From Seriola aureovittata (Eukaryota; Chordata; Actinopteri; Carangiformes; Carangidae): 64,000 bases of DNA. The translations under genes and the position numbers were made by a program. How positions within the stretch are numbered: position 1 is the first letter of the stretch; each line of letters begins with the position of its first letter. Below the pieces are notes generated by a model that was given only the letters and a program-made list of their open reading frames with translations, was not told the DNA's origin and searched no databases. The stretch lies in NCBI RefSeq assembly GCF_021018895.1, contig NC_079381.1, positions 16,202,501 to 16,266,500 on the forward strand. Reading direction: 5' to 3'. This document shows, in pieces, positions 12,572 to 39,729 of this stretch.

Positions 12572-14395
12572 ACTGTACGGCCTGAAGGAACACAGATATT
12601 AGAATATGACTGGGCACCAGGTGTGAGGAACAGGAGTCACATGACGTGTCGTGTTCACAACAGTGTGGTAGAGACTGGACTGGGTCAGACTACTTAAAGA
12701 CAATTTACTGAACGGGTATTTAGGGTTACAGCGAGACCCGGTCCTGCTCATGATGGATTAAAACAGTCTGTATAAAGCGCTGCTTTCAAATAAATACACT
12801 GGATAAACTAGTGAATACTTTCAGTTAATTCAGACAAATTATTTTGAATTTGATTATGAATCTCGTTAAAAGATACTATAAGTTTATTCCTTGTGACTCA
12901 AGTACAGCAAATAAATGACATTAAATGTCTTTCTAATATAACCACTTTGGAGTCTGAGTCACTGTTTTATAGCACGTTACAGGTATTAATTTTAGTAGAG
13001 TACAAATAAAAATGTAATTCTCATAAACTGTGCACAGCCATCGTTCGCTGAAGCCTGTTTGCAAGCTTTGCTTTGTGCCCACACACCAGCTGCCGTGTGA
13101 AACCATGCTGGCGACTCAAGAGAATCACACGAGTGGATGTATCAGCTCTGATCCATGAAGTCTCTACAGGTAAACAAACTGCTTATAGGAGAGATCTGTA
13201 TGAGTGCATGTCAGCATGCTTCAATTTCGTCCTCACAGAAGATGAGCTTGACTTTTATCACTTCCTTGAATTAATCAGTCTCACTTCATCTCTTCCTTCC
13301 CGTCTCACCATTTCATTCTTCAGCATCTTATTCTGTTCCAAACTGAACATGATAAGCTGTGATCCCCCTTCCTCTCTTCATACTGGGCCTATAATTTTCT
13401 CCATGCAAGTGTTCACTCCTGTTGTTACATGGTATTCTTACATAGATGCACTCTGAGATCTGATGTTTCTGAACTCCAAGCCTCCAGAGGTCAGTGACAC
13501 ACCATATTTACATTTGGTGGATCACTGATTTTTATATTAGACCGCTTTATGTTCCCACTGGTTTTAACCCCCTCGTCCATTTATATAATAGTATAGATAG
13601 ATAATTTGGCTCCCGGTAAAAACCTCCTGAACGACTCACCGTTAAGGAACCCAAACCAGGAGAAGCTTACCACAATGGTGATGAAAACAACAACTCTATA
13701 TTGATATTCATATTTTAAAGTAATATTAAAGTTTTTGCAAACTGACTGAAATAACATGTATACCACGTCACACTCCTACCTGTGGTGATCTCTGTCAAGG
13801 TCATTTTTGAGTTCAAGGTGTTGGACAGCAGACAATGGCAGGTCTTTCTTGCTCCAGCTCTTACAGGACTCGGAGTCTGACAACACCAGCAGATCACTGT
13901 TCTTCCCTGATGGCCTAAAAGGCGGCACCACAGTGTAACCTGCAACGCAAAGTCTGTCAGTTCTGTTTCCCCTTACAAACGCTGGCACCAAAACATGCAT
14001 GACAATCTTGTGGAAATGTGCTGTGACACATCAATGTGCAGCTACCTAGAGAAGCCTTGTCCTGCACGGCCAGGTGTAGTGTTCCAGCCAGAAAGTTGAT
14101 GAGCTCTGGCAAGAAGCGTTTTGAAAAAGAGACGTACTCCACTGCCAGACAGCACAGCACTAAACCCGACATTACATCCTGTAATGATCTCACTGGACAC
14201 TGAAGATGTACAAATCACAGACAAAAACACAGACAGGTATGATTATGGAATCAGTACCAAAAAACAATCATCCGCTCACCCAGAAAATCTGTATTACGAT
14301 TCGCTTCAGTATAAATGCCATGTAAACACAGAGTGTTTCAAGAAATCGGTCTAACTTCAGAAAGCTGTTCTAATCTGGAAACAATGTAATTACAC

Positions 14396-14437
<42 letters not shown>

Positions 14438-14548
14438 TTGAAAATGTCTGAATTGTATATGGAGAAAAGCACAAAAAGAATAACGACTAAGGGCTGGATT
14501 CAGACCGAAAGAGAGATGGTGAACTCACATTAGAAATAACAATGATGA

Positions 14549-14630
<82 letters not shown>

Positions 14631-14844
14631 GTGGTAGGTAGGCAAGAACAAACCAAACAGAACAAAAACAGCTTTAACAACACAGATAATAACATAACAC
14701 ACTGAAGGCTGTGTGTACCTTGGTGAGAGTCTGGCTCATGTAAAGCAGTGCTGGAGTTGTAACTGGATGTCTGAAGTCTGAGGTAGGAAACAGCAGCGCT
14801 GTCACCTTCAGGTAGACAAGCTTGAAACACAAAAACACACACAC

Positions 14845-14887
<43 letters not shown>

Positions 14888-17800
14888 GTGAGAGTGCATG
14901 ACTCCCTCACTTTTCAAAAACCATACAATTCCAAAGTACCAACAACTGCAGACTCAAAAATGATTTAACAACTAGGGCTGAAACTCTTATTTACTTGATT
15001 AATATTAAAAATCATCAGCAAATGCTTTGCATCAAATCATTAAGCATTTGATCCATATGACTGAATTACCAAAAACAAACAGCAAATCCTCATATTTGTG
15101 AAACTAGAACTAAGAGATACATGGCATTTTGCTTGAAAAATAACTGAAACGCTTACAATCGTTTTACCAAAATAGTTGCAGATGAATCCATTAATTGTTG
15201 CAGCTTTGATTTAAATCCTCTAAAAATCTCTATACATCCTAGTGAACAATTAACATCTTTATCGTATTCACAGCAACTAATACATACCATGTCCAGCGCT
15301 GGGAAAGCAACATGTCCTTTGACCTCAATCACCTCCTCCATGCTGTGACCAGCGTCTCCGAGGATGCTCTGCATGGCCTTACAGGCTACTTCTGGGAACA
15401 TCTGACACAGAGCGTACAACTCGCTAGAGAGAATTTAAGAAAACAGGAGTGAGAGATGAAGAAACGCATTTGGATTTCAGTAGTAAATATTTTTATTTAG
15501 TTGTGAGAAGGAAAAGACTTTTTCTGGACTCACGGTATAAGTTTATCTACGGTGGTGAGGTCAGGTGGACTCCTAGTGGTCAGTTCTCCAATGTACTCCA
15601 ACAGAAAGCCAAACAGTTTCTGAGACAAACATAAAATAAGATAAAATAAAATAATTTTGTAACCTGAAACTGGTTAAAAAAAAAGTGTGATACTTGTTTA
15701 CTAAAATAAAGCCTATTCCATATTGTACCTGCAATTTGAGCTTATTGCCAACAGCCAAACTAGGGTGGTTGGACTTCTGAGTCCTGGCCACGATGAGTCG
15801 CTGATTGTCAGGGGTGTGGCCAGAGAGCAAATCTTTCAAATCGGTGTAGCTCTCTGGAGCTGGAGAAACAGAATGAACAGATTGGGGAGGATGAATGGTG
15901 AGGATGAATACTCATCTCATCTTCACTCAGGATACTTACAATGTCTCTATTTGAGATGAATATCAGAAGTAAACTCCAAAAGAAAAGAAATGTACTCAAG
16001 AATTAAACCACCTTTCTTTTAAAAAATATCTATTTGTGTGTGTATTTACCAGTGAATGTGTATGGGAGCTCTGCTTTAGCCGCATCCTGCTGGGCCTTCA
16101 GCTCCTCTTTGCTCAGACTTTTCTTCGGTTTTGCACTGGGCTCTTTATCCTCCTGTTCTCTCTCCTCATCCTCGCTTTCTTGCTCAGAGTCCAGATCAGA
16201 GTGGCCATCTTCTTCTTCTTCTTCTTCACTGCTGCCCTCCTCCCCCTCCTCCTCATCATCTTCGTTATCTTCATCTTCATCATCTTGCTCCTCTGCCTCT
16301 GATTCCTCCTCCTCACCTATCTCTCCCTCTTCTTCATCTACATCCCTGTCCTCGTCAGACTCCTCCCCAAGGTTCCATTTTCCATCCTAGACAAATAAAA
16401 AGGTAAATGAATAAAAAAGGTTCTTTATTGAGGTAAAAATCAATGAAGAGTATTCCAGAGACATTAACCCTCAAATCCCACAGCTTGTGGTGTCTCACAC
16501 CTGATAAGAAAGGATCTTCTTGTCATCTTTATCCAGGATGAAGCCATCATTTAGGTCATCAGCAGACATGTGGATCTGACTCTGTGCACCTTCCCCGACT
16601 TCATCTCCCATCATCCTCCTCAGACGGTCAGCCTGGAGAAAGCACAGAGCAAAAATAAATCTACTATGACACACAACATCAAAACATGTCAAAAATAAAG
16701 TTTTCTCTGAGGGAAAAATGTTCAACAGCAACCTCGCACTGAGTGTGTACCTCTAGTTTCTGCAGCTTCTCCCTCTCCTCCCTGGCGAGCTCCTCTGGGG
16801 TTTTCATCTTCTCTGAGGGCTGAGCCTTCATCTCGAAGCCGAGCTCTCTGACCATCATGTCGTACTCTTCCAGCTGGAAGAGAGGAAGCAGAATGACAAC
16901 AAGAACATATCAGGCTCTGGCACTGATCTAAAGAAAGCACAAAGTGGAGGAACAACAACAATTTGCTGATTGATTGGTGAATCCCTACCTTGGGCTTCTC
17001 CTCCTGCTTGTCAGCATTTTCAGCTTTTGGCGTCTTTTTCACCATCAGCGCCTGGATGTTCTTCCAGTCCTGATCCAGCTTCTCAGTCAGCTCCTGCGCC
17101 TCCTCTCTCTGCACCTGCCGCTCGCGCTGATTAAGAAACCAAAAGTTAATCATCTGGACCAAGCCACATCTCCTCAAGACAATCACTACAATCACCAGCC
17201 AGTAAACAGCCATAATCCTTTGTAAATAAAATCAAATTTCACAAGATAGTTTAATACATTTGTTAACATGTGTGTCCATCAACAGGAGTGTGTTACAGGC
17301 TCACCTTTTCCTGCTTGGACTTCTGAATGAGCTCTTCAATGAGTTCCTGCCTGGATTTGGCCCTCTGGTTTCCCTCCTCCTCCTGCTGCTCCCCAGATGT
17401 CTTCTTTCTCAGGAGGCCCCCTCCTCCTCCTCCGAAGTGGGAAGCGGTCAGCTCAGCTAGGTGAGAAAGAGAGAGACTGTCACTATTATGTACCAGCTCT
17501 CTCCACTTTAACCACATAAATATATGTAAGCATCTGCATGCAAAAATGTAATTTAAGTTAAATTAACTTAATAAAAAGTTAATTTGACATTTAGACTTGG
17601 ACGATACTCACCAGACAAAAGCCCTTTTTCTTCTGATTCATCATCACTATTCACAAGGTCATTGTATTTTTCCATTTCAGCCAGTGACTGGCCATAATGA
17701 GTCAGCTCTTCCTCCTCGTTCAGGTTGTACACATCCTTCTTATCATGGACACGCTGAGATAAAATGTTAAGTCAATGCAGTTAGTTACAGAGCAAGATAA

Positions 17801-18844
17801 ACAACTTAATCAACTTTTTTACAAGTAGTCACTTTCTTAGCCCAAAGGAAGAAGTGCAGAAAATCTCTGCTTAGTCTGACCGGTGTTTGCTCTGTTCAAT
17901 TTGTTCTTATGTGTATATAATGTATGACAGCACAATCTGCTGCATGGAAGATGAAGTACAAAAAGAAAGTGACGGAACTGCTAGAGCTACTGCTTCACTA
18001 GAAGTCTGAGTATATGATCATTTCAGAAGGCCAAAGCTATAGACTAAAGTCAAAGCAGGGAAAAATGAAGCATTAGACAGTAAATACTACATCCATTTTC
18101 ATGTCAGGACTTGATGTCTGTTGTATCCTTCAAGGTAATTCAAAAGCGTTATCACACCACTGACCTGTCTCTCCATTGCAAACCTCTGCAGGATTTTTTC
18201 TTCTGGTGCCATCTTGGTGTCATACTCTCCAAAGCGTCTGTCTATGAATTTATTGGACTTGCTCTTGTGTTTGTATTCCTTCAGGAGGGTCTCTTTTCTC
18301 TACAGAGAGAAAAATTGCAAAAACACTGAATGTCATTCCTGATCAGTCACACTGACACACTAAGATCCAACAGGCTGCAAAAAAACTGATTATTTATTAG
18401 TTACAAATTTGAGTGTAACAAGAGTTAAGTCAAGGCTATACATACATATATACATACAAAGTCATGAAAATAGAAGAAACATTTAGTCAAGTAAGCTGAT
18501 TCTACTTGTGTCCTCACTTCAACTTGTACTTAGTTTTGGCCATGGTTCTTTCTGTCTTTACAAATTTCTCAGTCCCTCCTGCAGAAAATCCCTCTCCCAG
18601 CACAATGCTGTGAGCAAAAGGCTTCACAGCACAGTGTTAACAAAATGAGTTTTTCTCTTACCTTATTAATGGCTTTGGATCGAGACACACCAGGCAGACC
18701 CACATCATGCTTGCTTTTCCTCCCCAGAACATCAAATTTCTTCCTGTTAATTTTCACCTCAAAGGGGTTGTTTTTGATCTCAGTAGAGGTCTTGGTCTTT
18801 CGGACCTTGTCGGCAAGGCTCCTCTTCTTAGGTGCCTTCCCCAT
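11361..18844 (-). CDS. nop14: Nucleolar protein 14 (NOP14), complete, 18 coding exons
   Basis: Nop14 is a U3 snoRNP/SSU-processome component needed for 18S rRNA maturation and 40S assembly in the nucleolus. Exons in transcript order: 18662-18844, 18165-18299, 17612-17753, 17305-17456, 16989-17126, 16751-16873, 16501-16632, 16050-16386, 15729-15859, 15534-15619, 15288-15423, 14719-14820, 14046-14199, 13780-13939, 12058-12205, 11845-11963, 11548-11703, 11361-11457. All have GT/AG borders and compatible phases, totalling 2631 nt (876 residues; human about 857). Landmarks in order: basic N-terminus then NPFEVK and GRKSKHDVGLPGVSRSKA; RFGEY; NLNEEEELTHYGQSLA; AELTASHFGGGGGGLL; SKQEKRERQ; EKLDQDWK; YDMMVRELGFEMKAQPS; HMSADDLNDGF; a long acidic block (about residues 336-430); SNHPSLAVGNKLKL; FGFLLEYIG; RFLPELINFL; basic C-terminus. 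The start ATG lies immediately after an AG acceptor, so the 5'UTR is on a separate exon. Confidence 0.97.
12539..12570. repeat. (GT)n microsatellite, nop14 intron
   Basis: About 16 GT units in the intron between coding exons 14 and 15. Confidence 0.9.
14405..14627. repeat. (TA)n and (CA)n microsatellites, nop14 intron
   Basis: A TA/CA run lies at about 14405-14437 and a pure (AC)n run at 14552-14627 (about 38 units). Both are in the intron between coding exons 12 and 13. Confidence 0.9.
14848..14885. repeat. Poly(A) tract (poly-T on the nop14 strand)
   Basis: 38 consecutive A. On the transcribed strand it is a poly-T run ending about 27 nt before the acceptor of coding exon 12, so it may act as an extreme pyrimidine tract. 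Confidence 0.9.
14973..15212. repeat. Dispersed ATTAATCGA-type repeat, copy in a nop14 intron
   Basis: It contains the family hallmarks AGGGCTGAAAC, TTGATTAAT, and TCCATTAATTGTTGCAGC at the far end. Related copies occur near 5.7, 40.0, 46.0, 47.7, 55.5 and 62.4 kb. From memory this is a very common non-autonomous repeat of teleost genomes; its class is not certain. Confidence 0.5.
16050..16386 (-). other. nop14: nop14 exon 8: acidic low-complexity exon
   Basis: At 337 nt this is the largest nop14 coding exon. It encodes a run of Asp/Glu with scattered Ser, then a Lys-rich segment (PSAKPKKSLSKEELKAQQ) leading into ELPYTFT. The coding strand is almost all GAG/GAA/GAT. The complementary strand therefore has long Ser/Leu/Pro-rich open frames that are artefacts. 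Acidic blocks are common in nucleolar proteins; the position matches the shorter acidic region of human NOP14. Confidence 0.9.
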
Positions 18845-18929
18845 CTGTGGCAAAGTAGTAGAGTGATGAGCTAACATTACTGACATTACAGTGTCATTGT
18901 TCAATGTACAATGACAGCTTTTACATAAT

Positions 18930-19165
18930 ATCCAAATTACTTGCTGTAACGTACAGTGTTTTATATTACTATCATTGTATATTCACCCCTTTCGTTCTAT
19001 ATTTAGTCTGTACTCCATTTCTATTTTATCTTTTTCTAGTAACTGTCTATAATTCAGTCTTTATTATCTTTCTCATTGTTTTTAGTTATTTATTTTAAGT
19101 GACTGCTGTAACACTTCAATTTCCCTTTGGGAATAATAAAGTATCTATTTATCCATCTATTACAG
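18930..19165 (+). mobile_element. 3' end of a LINE-type retroelement (probable)
   Basis: A TTTA/TTCT-rich stretch ends in CTGTAACACTTCAATTTCCC, then TTTGGGAATAATAAAGTATC and a short TATC-type tail. This ending is characteristic of fish Rex1/L2-like LINE 3' tails (recalled, not searched). It lies antisense in the first intron of nop14. Confidence 0.5.
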
Positions 19166-19481
19166 ACTCTGGTCATCAGGATATATCTATCCGAGAGACT
19201 AATATGAATCAGATCATCTTTTGTAACTAATTTTTAACACACCACCTGAATCAAATTAGCCCTAAATAACATCTCCCCTAGCTAACATTAGCTAAGTGAG
19301 CTTTTTAGACTACCACAGACAAATACGTCTGACTCTAATATACGCAAAGAAAAAGTATGAAATTGAATAAAAAATTAAATGACTAAGGCAAAAAGTGGAG
19401 GTGCTTTATAGCTAACTACCTTCGATATGAACCAACAACAGTTTGTGAACACGGTAACATTATCAAACCGGTTTTGTTTAC

Positions 19482-19660
19482 CTTTCAGTCGAGTTGAGGA
19501 GTCGAGTTATTAAATCCAGGCGGAGGAAAACATGGGGCACTGAAGCTCTGCCAAAGCTTAATTTAACGAATAATACTTAAATATTTCTCTATCCACGTTG
19601 TTTTACTGAGTTTCCATTTCCAGCGTGCACAGACTGGGGTCAAAGTTGAAATCCAACTTG
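19482..19660 (-). other. nop14: nop14 non-coding exon 1 (5'UTR), approximate 5' end
   Basis: The coding exon begins right at an acceptor, so an upstream exon is required. On the minus strand CGACTGAAAG followed by GTAAAC at 19481 is a plausible donor. The 5' limit near 19660 is a guess based on the ETS motif just upstream. Confidence 0.45.
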
Positions 19661-19720
19661 TAGACAACAGCGACTTCCGGTGTAAGATTGCCTACAGCGC
19701 CACCAACATACATCCTTCAA
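19660..19720 (-). promoter_or_regulatory. nop14 core promoter with ETS motif
   Basis: ACTTCCGG at 19673-19680 is CCGGAAGT on the transcribed strand, the ETS/GABP motif common at TATA-less housekeeping promoters. No TATA box is seen. Placement relative to the inferred exon 1 fits, but no start site is measured. Confidence 0.4.
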
Positions 19721-20493
19721 AATAAAGCAAGGATTATACAAAACGGGGTATAATATAAAGCAGCCTCCAATAATCGTCAGCACAAATACGTGAGAACCAG
19801 GATTCATTTTTATGTCTTGTGCCATAAGTAACTTCTAAAATATCCATAGTTTTCATTAGCTACACAGAGCACTCTCCGTGTCTAGGTCTGGAAATAACAA
19901 AACATACCTACACCTATTTTTAGCCAAACAACTGATGTGTCTCAAGGGGACACCACAAAGTGATGTACTCAGCTGGGACACGCTTGTTGTTCAACGCTTA
20001 TCAAATAAGCAGTTCTCTTTTTTAGCTCTGTCTGGTTTTCAGTGTTAAAAATCATAAGTTTCACAAACTTTCTTCAAATAAATGCCTATATTTAAAAAAA
20101 AAAGTGAAATAAAATGGCAAAAAATGCTTTATAATATTCAAAGGTTAGGAGCTAAAGCTATCTTTTTAATTACAAAGTCCAAAAGTTGGCAGCTAGCCTA
20201 ATGTACAAAGGTTAGGTAATGCTACCCTTAAAATGTCCAAATTTTAAAGGCTTGGCAGTTAATGGCAGCCATATAATATCTTACTGAAGTCAGTGACACT
20301 GCACTGCTTAGCTTCAGACTAGCCTTGTTTTCCACAAGTTAGCAGCTAATGCAACTGACATGTTTTCATTTTATCTTACCATTAAATTCATGAAGACAAA
20401 ACTTAACAGCTAATGTTACTGGCACTGTTTAATAAAGCTTCATGCTGCCCTTTGTAATGTCCAAAGGTTAGCACCTAATGTCACTTTCACTCA

Positions 20494-20495
<2 letters not shown>
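19721..20495. other. Intergenic region upstream of nop14
   Basis: AT-rich, no gene seen. It contains a repeated phrase of the type CCAAAGGTTAGCAGCTAATG (near 20137, 20203, 20338, 20410 and 20460), suggesting a decayed local tandem duplication with units of roughly 60-70 bp. Confidence 0.4.

Positions 20496-20559
<64 letters not shown>
20496..20559. repeat. (TG)n microsatellite
   Basis: About 31 TG units immediately left of the hAT element. Confidence 0.95.
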
Positions 20560-20561
<2 letters not shown>

Positions 20562-20570
20562 TGTGTTGAC

Positions 20571-21569
20571 CAGGGGTGTCCAAACTTTTTGCAAAGAGGG
20601 CCAGATTTGGTAAGGTGAAAATGTGTGGGGGTCGACCATTCAGCCTGACATTCTTTGAATTTGTCATTTTCAAGTTTTTGCCAAAATCTCTCTGCCTTTC
20701 ATATTTGAAGACCACATAAAATAAAGAAAAAGCCTGTCTGGAAAAAAAACTTTTGGGAAGATGAAACATATCTAGGTTCATTTGAAACATTACATATTAT
20801 TCACTATTAAATGCTCACTGTAAACTTCTAAATTTAAAACAGTGGTCCGTGCATATTCAAAACTGTGGTTTTGATCATCACAAAAAAATAAATTCACTGA
20901 GATTTTAGAATTTATTCACCTCAGAGGACTAAACACATATCTTGCCTGCACTAATGTGAAAGGTGATACTGAGATCTCCACTGCAGTATGTAGGCCTAGT
21001 CCAGGTCCGGCTCAAAAACAGTGGTTTTGATGCGCAAGACGTCACACAGGTGAGAGTCACTTAGTCTCGTCCTCACGCGGCTGTTGTTAATGTTCATAAC
21101 CGAGAATGTCTTCTCGCACAAGTATGTCGAGACAAACAAGCTCAGCATTTTCTTAGCAAATGTTTGAATCTCTTGGAACCTGCTTTCATCCAGCTGGAGA
21201 TAGAAGTTGACAAGAGGGAGCTGTTGGTGCCGACTGATTCGTAATTCAGCAGAAAAATACTCTTGATTTCCACTTGTCCTAGAAGCGGCGGCCCTCGCTG
21301 TCAACTTTTCTTTTTTTTAGTTACAGGCGCCATGTCAGAAATGGGCTGAAAGGATCACACAAGGGTCACGGCGGCGAGAGTGCGGCCACAGGTCTACTGC
21401 CATCTTCTGGTGAAATGTAAAATAGCTTTTTTTGTACGCGTGTATCTTATACTGTGGTCAACAGTGCTGGCGGGCCGCATATTATTGATTTTATGACAGA
21501 GGCTGCGGGCCGGTGAAAATTTGAACACGGGCCGTAATTGGCCCCCGGGCCGGACTTTGGACATGCCTG
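20571..21569. mobile_element. Non-autonomous hAT (Charlie-like) DNA transposon with TSD
   Basis: The element begins CAGGGGTGTCCAAAC and ends, as reverse complement, CAGGCATGTCCAAAG: imperfect terminal inverted repeats. It is flanked by 8-bp direct repeats, GTGTTGAC (20563-20570) and GTGTAGAC (21570-21577), with 7 of 8 matching. Eight bp is the hAT target duplication size. Inside, on the minus strand, is a truncated transposase C-terminus. At about 1 kb it lacks most of the transposase, so it is a deletion derivative. Confidence 0.85.
20996..21304 (-). pseudogene. hAT transposase C-terminal fragment
   Basis: An open frame of about 100 residues. From LVNFYLQLDE through LCEKTFSVMNINNSR and DVLRI it matches the C-terminal dimerisation region of hAT transposases, the type found in fish genes labelled GTF2IRD2-like or ZBED-like. 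The zinc finger and most of the catalytic domain are missing. The upstream part (ARAAASRTSG) looks like non-homologous fill. It is inside the hAT element, so it is a remnant, not a host gene. Confidence 0.8.
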
Positions 21570-22080
21570 GTGTAGACGATACAAGCAAAGGCTAATAGAT
21601 AGGTACACTCATGTGGGTCTGTTTCTATTTATGTGCGTGTTTCTTACACTATTCCAACTGAGGCCAGGTTGTCCTTGTGCCTTGAGAGGGCCTTACCATT
21701 GGCACACATTCATACTGGAGACAAACACAGAACAGGTATGAAGACAAGCTGCGTCATTAGCTGTGTCATCTGTCCACCAGGTGTCAGAGTTTCCCCTCTC
21801 TTTTAAGTTATAATAACTGCTTGAATGAGCTGCAATGGCACATTAGGAGTAGAAACCCAGAGTCTATGACACATGTAAATAAGCATAATACAGCAGTGTG
21901 TGAATGTTTCTGCAGAGTTTTACTTTTATCAACAATTTTTCATGTCATATTATTATATGTTATATTTGCTGTGGTTCCACTTCTTCCAGTGTAAAGTAAT
22001 TTGTACAGTATATTATTTGCACTGAGCTTCTACATAGATTAATACAATCACACAATACTGTTTTTTTAAGGTAGTGTTTT

Positions 22081-24181
22081 TTTATTCATGGTTGTAAAAG
22101 AGGCAGAACCATGAGAAAAGAGAGGTGGAAGTATTAAGTCTGTAAATGGTATAATGATGAGACACATTTAAATTGGAAGTATTTCAGACAGAGAATACAA
22201 ATCAGCAAAGCTGTGGGATTAAAAAAAAAAAAAAAAAAAAAAAAAAGATATAAATGTATAGTTGACTCAAATAAAATCCATGAATACAAGGACTTTAGTA
22301 TTATTATCAGCACACTAAAGCTAAAATAAAATACAGATCAAATAAAAAGGGGTAGTTACAGTCATTTAAAGGACAGTACACGCTCTAAGCACTCTACACA
22401 TGCAGTCCTTCAGGAGTTAGACATTCTCAGCTTATATGTAGCTCTGTAGGTAAACCACCTGCAGTGAACAAAGGCCAAGGTTTTTTAAGCATCTCAGGTT
22501 AGGTGAAGCTTCCTGTCAGTGTTGCCTTTTGGTTCACCATGAGTTGGACAGATTGATGATGAACCCCTCACTAAAACAGGATGAATAAACCCAAATTAGG
22601 AAGCAATGCATGGAGATGGCCTTGGTATTAATGCCCTGCAACCTCAAGCACAGCTCATTTGCAATGATTACACATCAATGACAAAACAAAAATGCAATAG
22701 CTTCTCCAGTGTACATTGTGTCTTTACTGCAACTGGAAACACACAGGTATTCAGCGACAAAGTCTGTTTGCTCAGAGTGGAGTTTTTACACAGGAAAGTC
22801 CAAGTTGAAGGTTCTGAAAAATGACTGATCATGCAGCTTCGCAGCAGTGACTTTACCACTCTCATGTTCCATAACAACTGTATCTACTTCTATGACAGAC
22901 TGTGACTACCTACAACCTACAGTGTGTGGTATGAGTTCCCAGACAGTGGTTTATAAAAGAGGAGGTTCACAGTGCTCTCTCACAGCAAGTCGTCATGGCT
23001 CAATCTACTTTGTGACAAAAAGCGCAACAAGTTAAAAAAAAAAAAAATTAAAGACATTATCAAGAATAAAAGAAATATGATGATGAAATATGAAATCTCA
23101 CACAATACATAGCATATCTGCCTGTCCCGTCCTTCACAGCAACAGAGAGAAATCAAGGGGTAAATGCAAAATAAAGCCAAGAATCAATAATCCCAATAAA
23201 TGAAAAATGTAAACTGAGATTTTGTTTTTTTTACACATTCCTTCATACTAAAGACTTACAGCCAGTAGTAAATACATTATCAACCTCTGCGAATAATCAG
23301 CAGGCACAAGCCTTGCTGACACTTCCAAGGATGACTCACACTTTGCTGTGAGTCATGCTCAACATCACTATGGTCAAACTTTCTGCAGGTTTGCAGCACT
23401 GCAGATGGGTGTTTTTAATGAATCTGGTTTGTGAAAGATTAAATCAAATTTAAGTCAACAAAAGTCAACAAACCGTGGATGTGATTAAGCTTGTATGCAG
23501 ACGATTTAATCATAATGTTGGATTATGGATACATTAATATGGACTCTGTTTGACGGCATTTTCCATAGGTAAACAATCCACTGAAAATATCCCAACTGTA
23601 GTTCTCCTGGCCTGCTAACATGTAATTACATGGGTGCACAGCTTCAGAGGTAAAATTAGAAATATGTAATTTGTAGTTCTTACTGTCAGAATTTACCACC
23701 AGTTAAATGAGAGGGCACAAGCTTCTCTTTCTGCGTTCACTGGATTTTAAAAGACACTTTGACAATTTGATACAATCCCAATACATTCTAGTGGTTATAA
23801 CAGTTTAGTAATACTCTTTTTAAAAAAAAAAATGAGGGTGGTAAAACCCTAAAACCTCACATCAAGCGTGTGGGCCTGCAGTAATAGACATGCACAAAAG
23901 GCCAGATGGAGTGGACAAGACTGAATGCATCACTCACTCACAACTAAAAGCCTCTAATAATTAAAAATTCTGATGCAATCATTTTTACACTGTATACAAA
24001 ATTGGCACACACTAACGAGGAAAAATAGGTTAATAAGCCAGCGACAAATGATACCAAAAGAACAAAAAAGCGTAACTGTGTATAACTGTGGCTTGCTCGA
24101 AGGGTGCAATGATAGCAGACAAATAGCAAAACTTAAAAGAGGCGGAGGGCAGCCTTGAGGACCGATCCAACATTCTCCAAT
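22081..24181 (-). other. add1: Probable add1 3'UTR
   Basis: The region after the add1 stop on the minus strand runs about 2.1 kb without another gene to AATAAA (TTTATT at 22081-22086 on +). That length is plausible for adducin mRNA. A 26-nt poly(A) run lies at 22221-22246. Earlier polyadenylation is possible. Confidence 0.45.

Positions 24182-39729
<15,548 letters not shown>

Noticed and set aside
14487..14910. Open frames of repeated Cys-Val and poly-Phe
   Set aside because: Produced by the CA microsatellite and poly(A) tract in a nop14 intron.
16034..16406. Long + strand open frames rich in Ser, Leu or Pro
   Set aside because: They are the complement of the Asp/Glu-rich nop14 exon 8; low-complexity codons keep several frames open.
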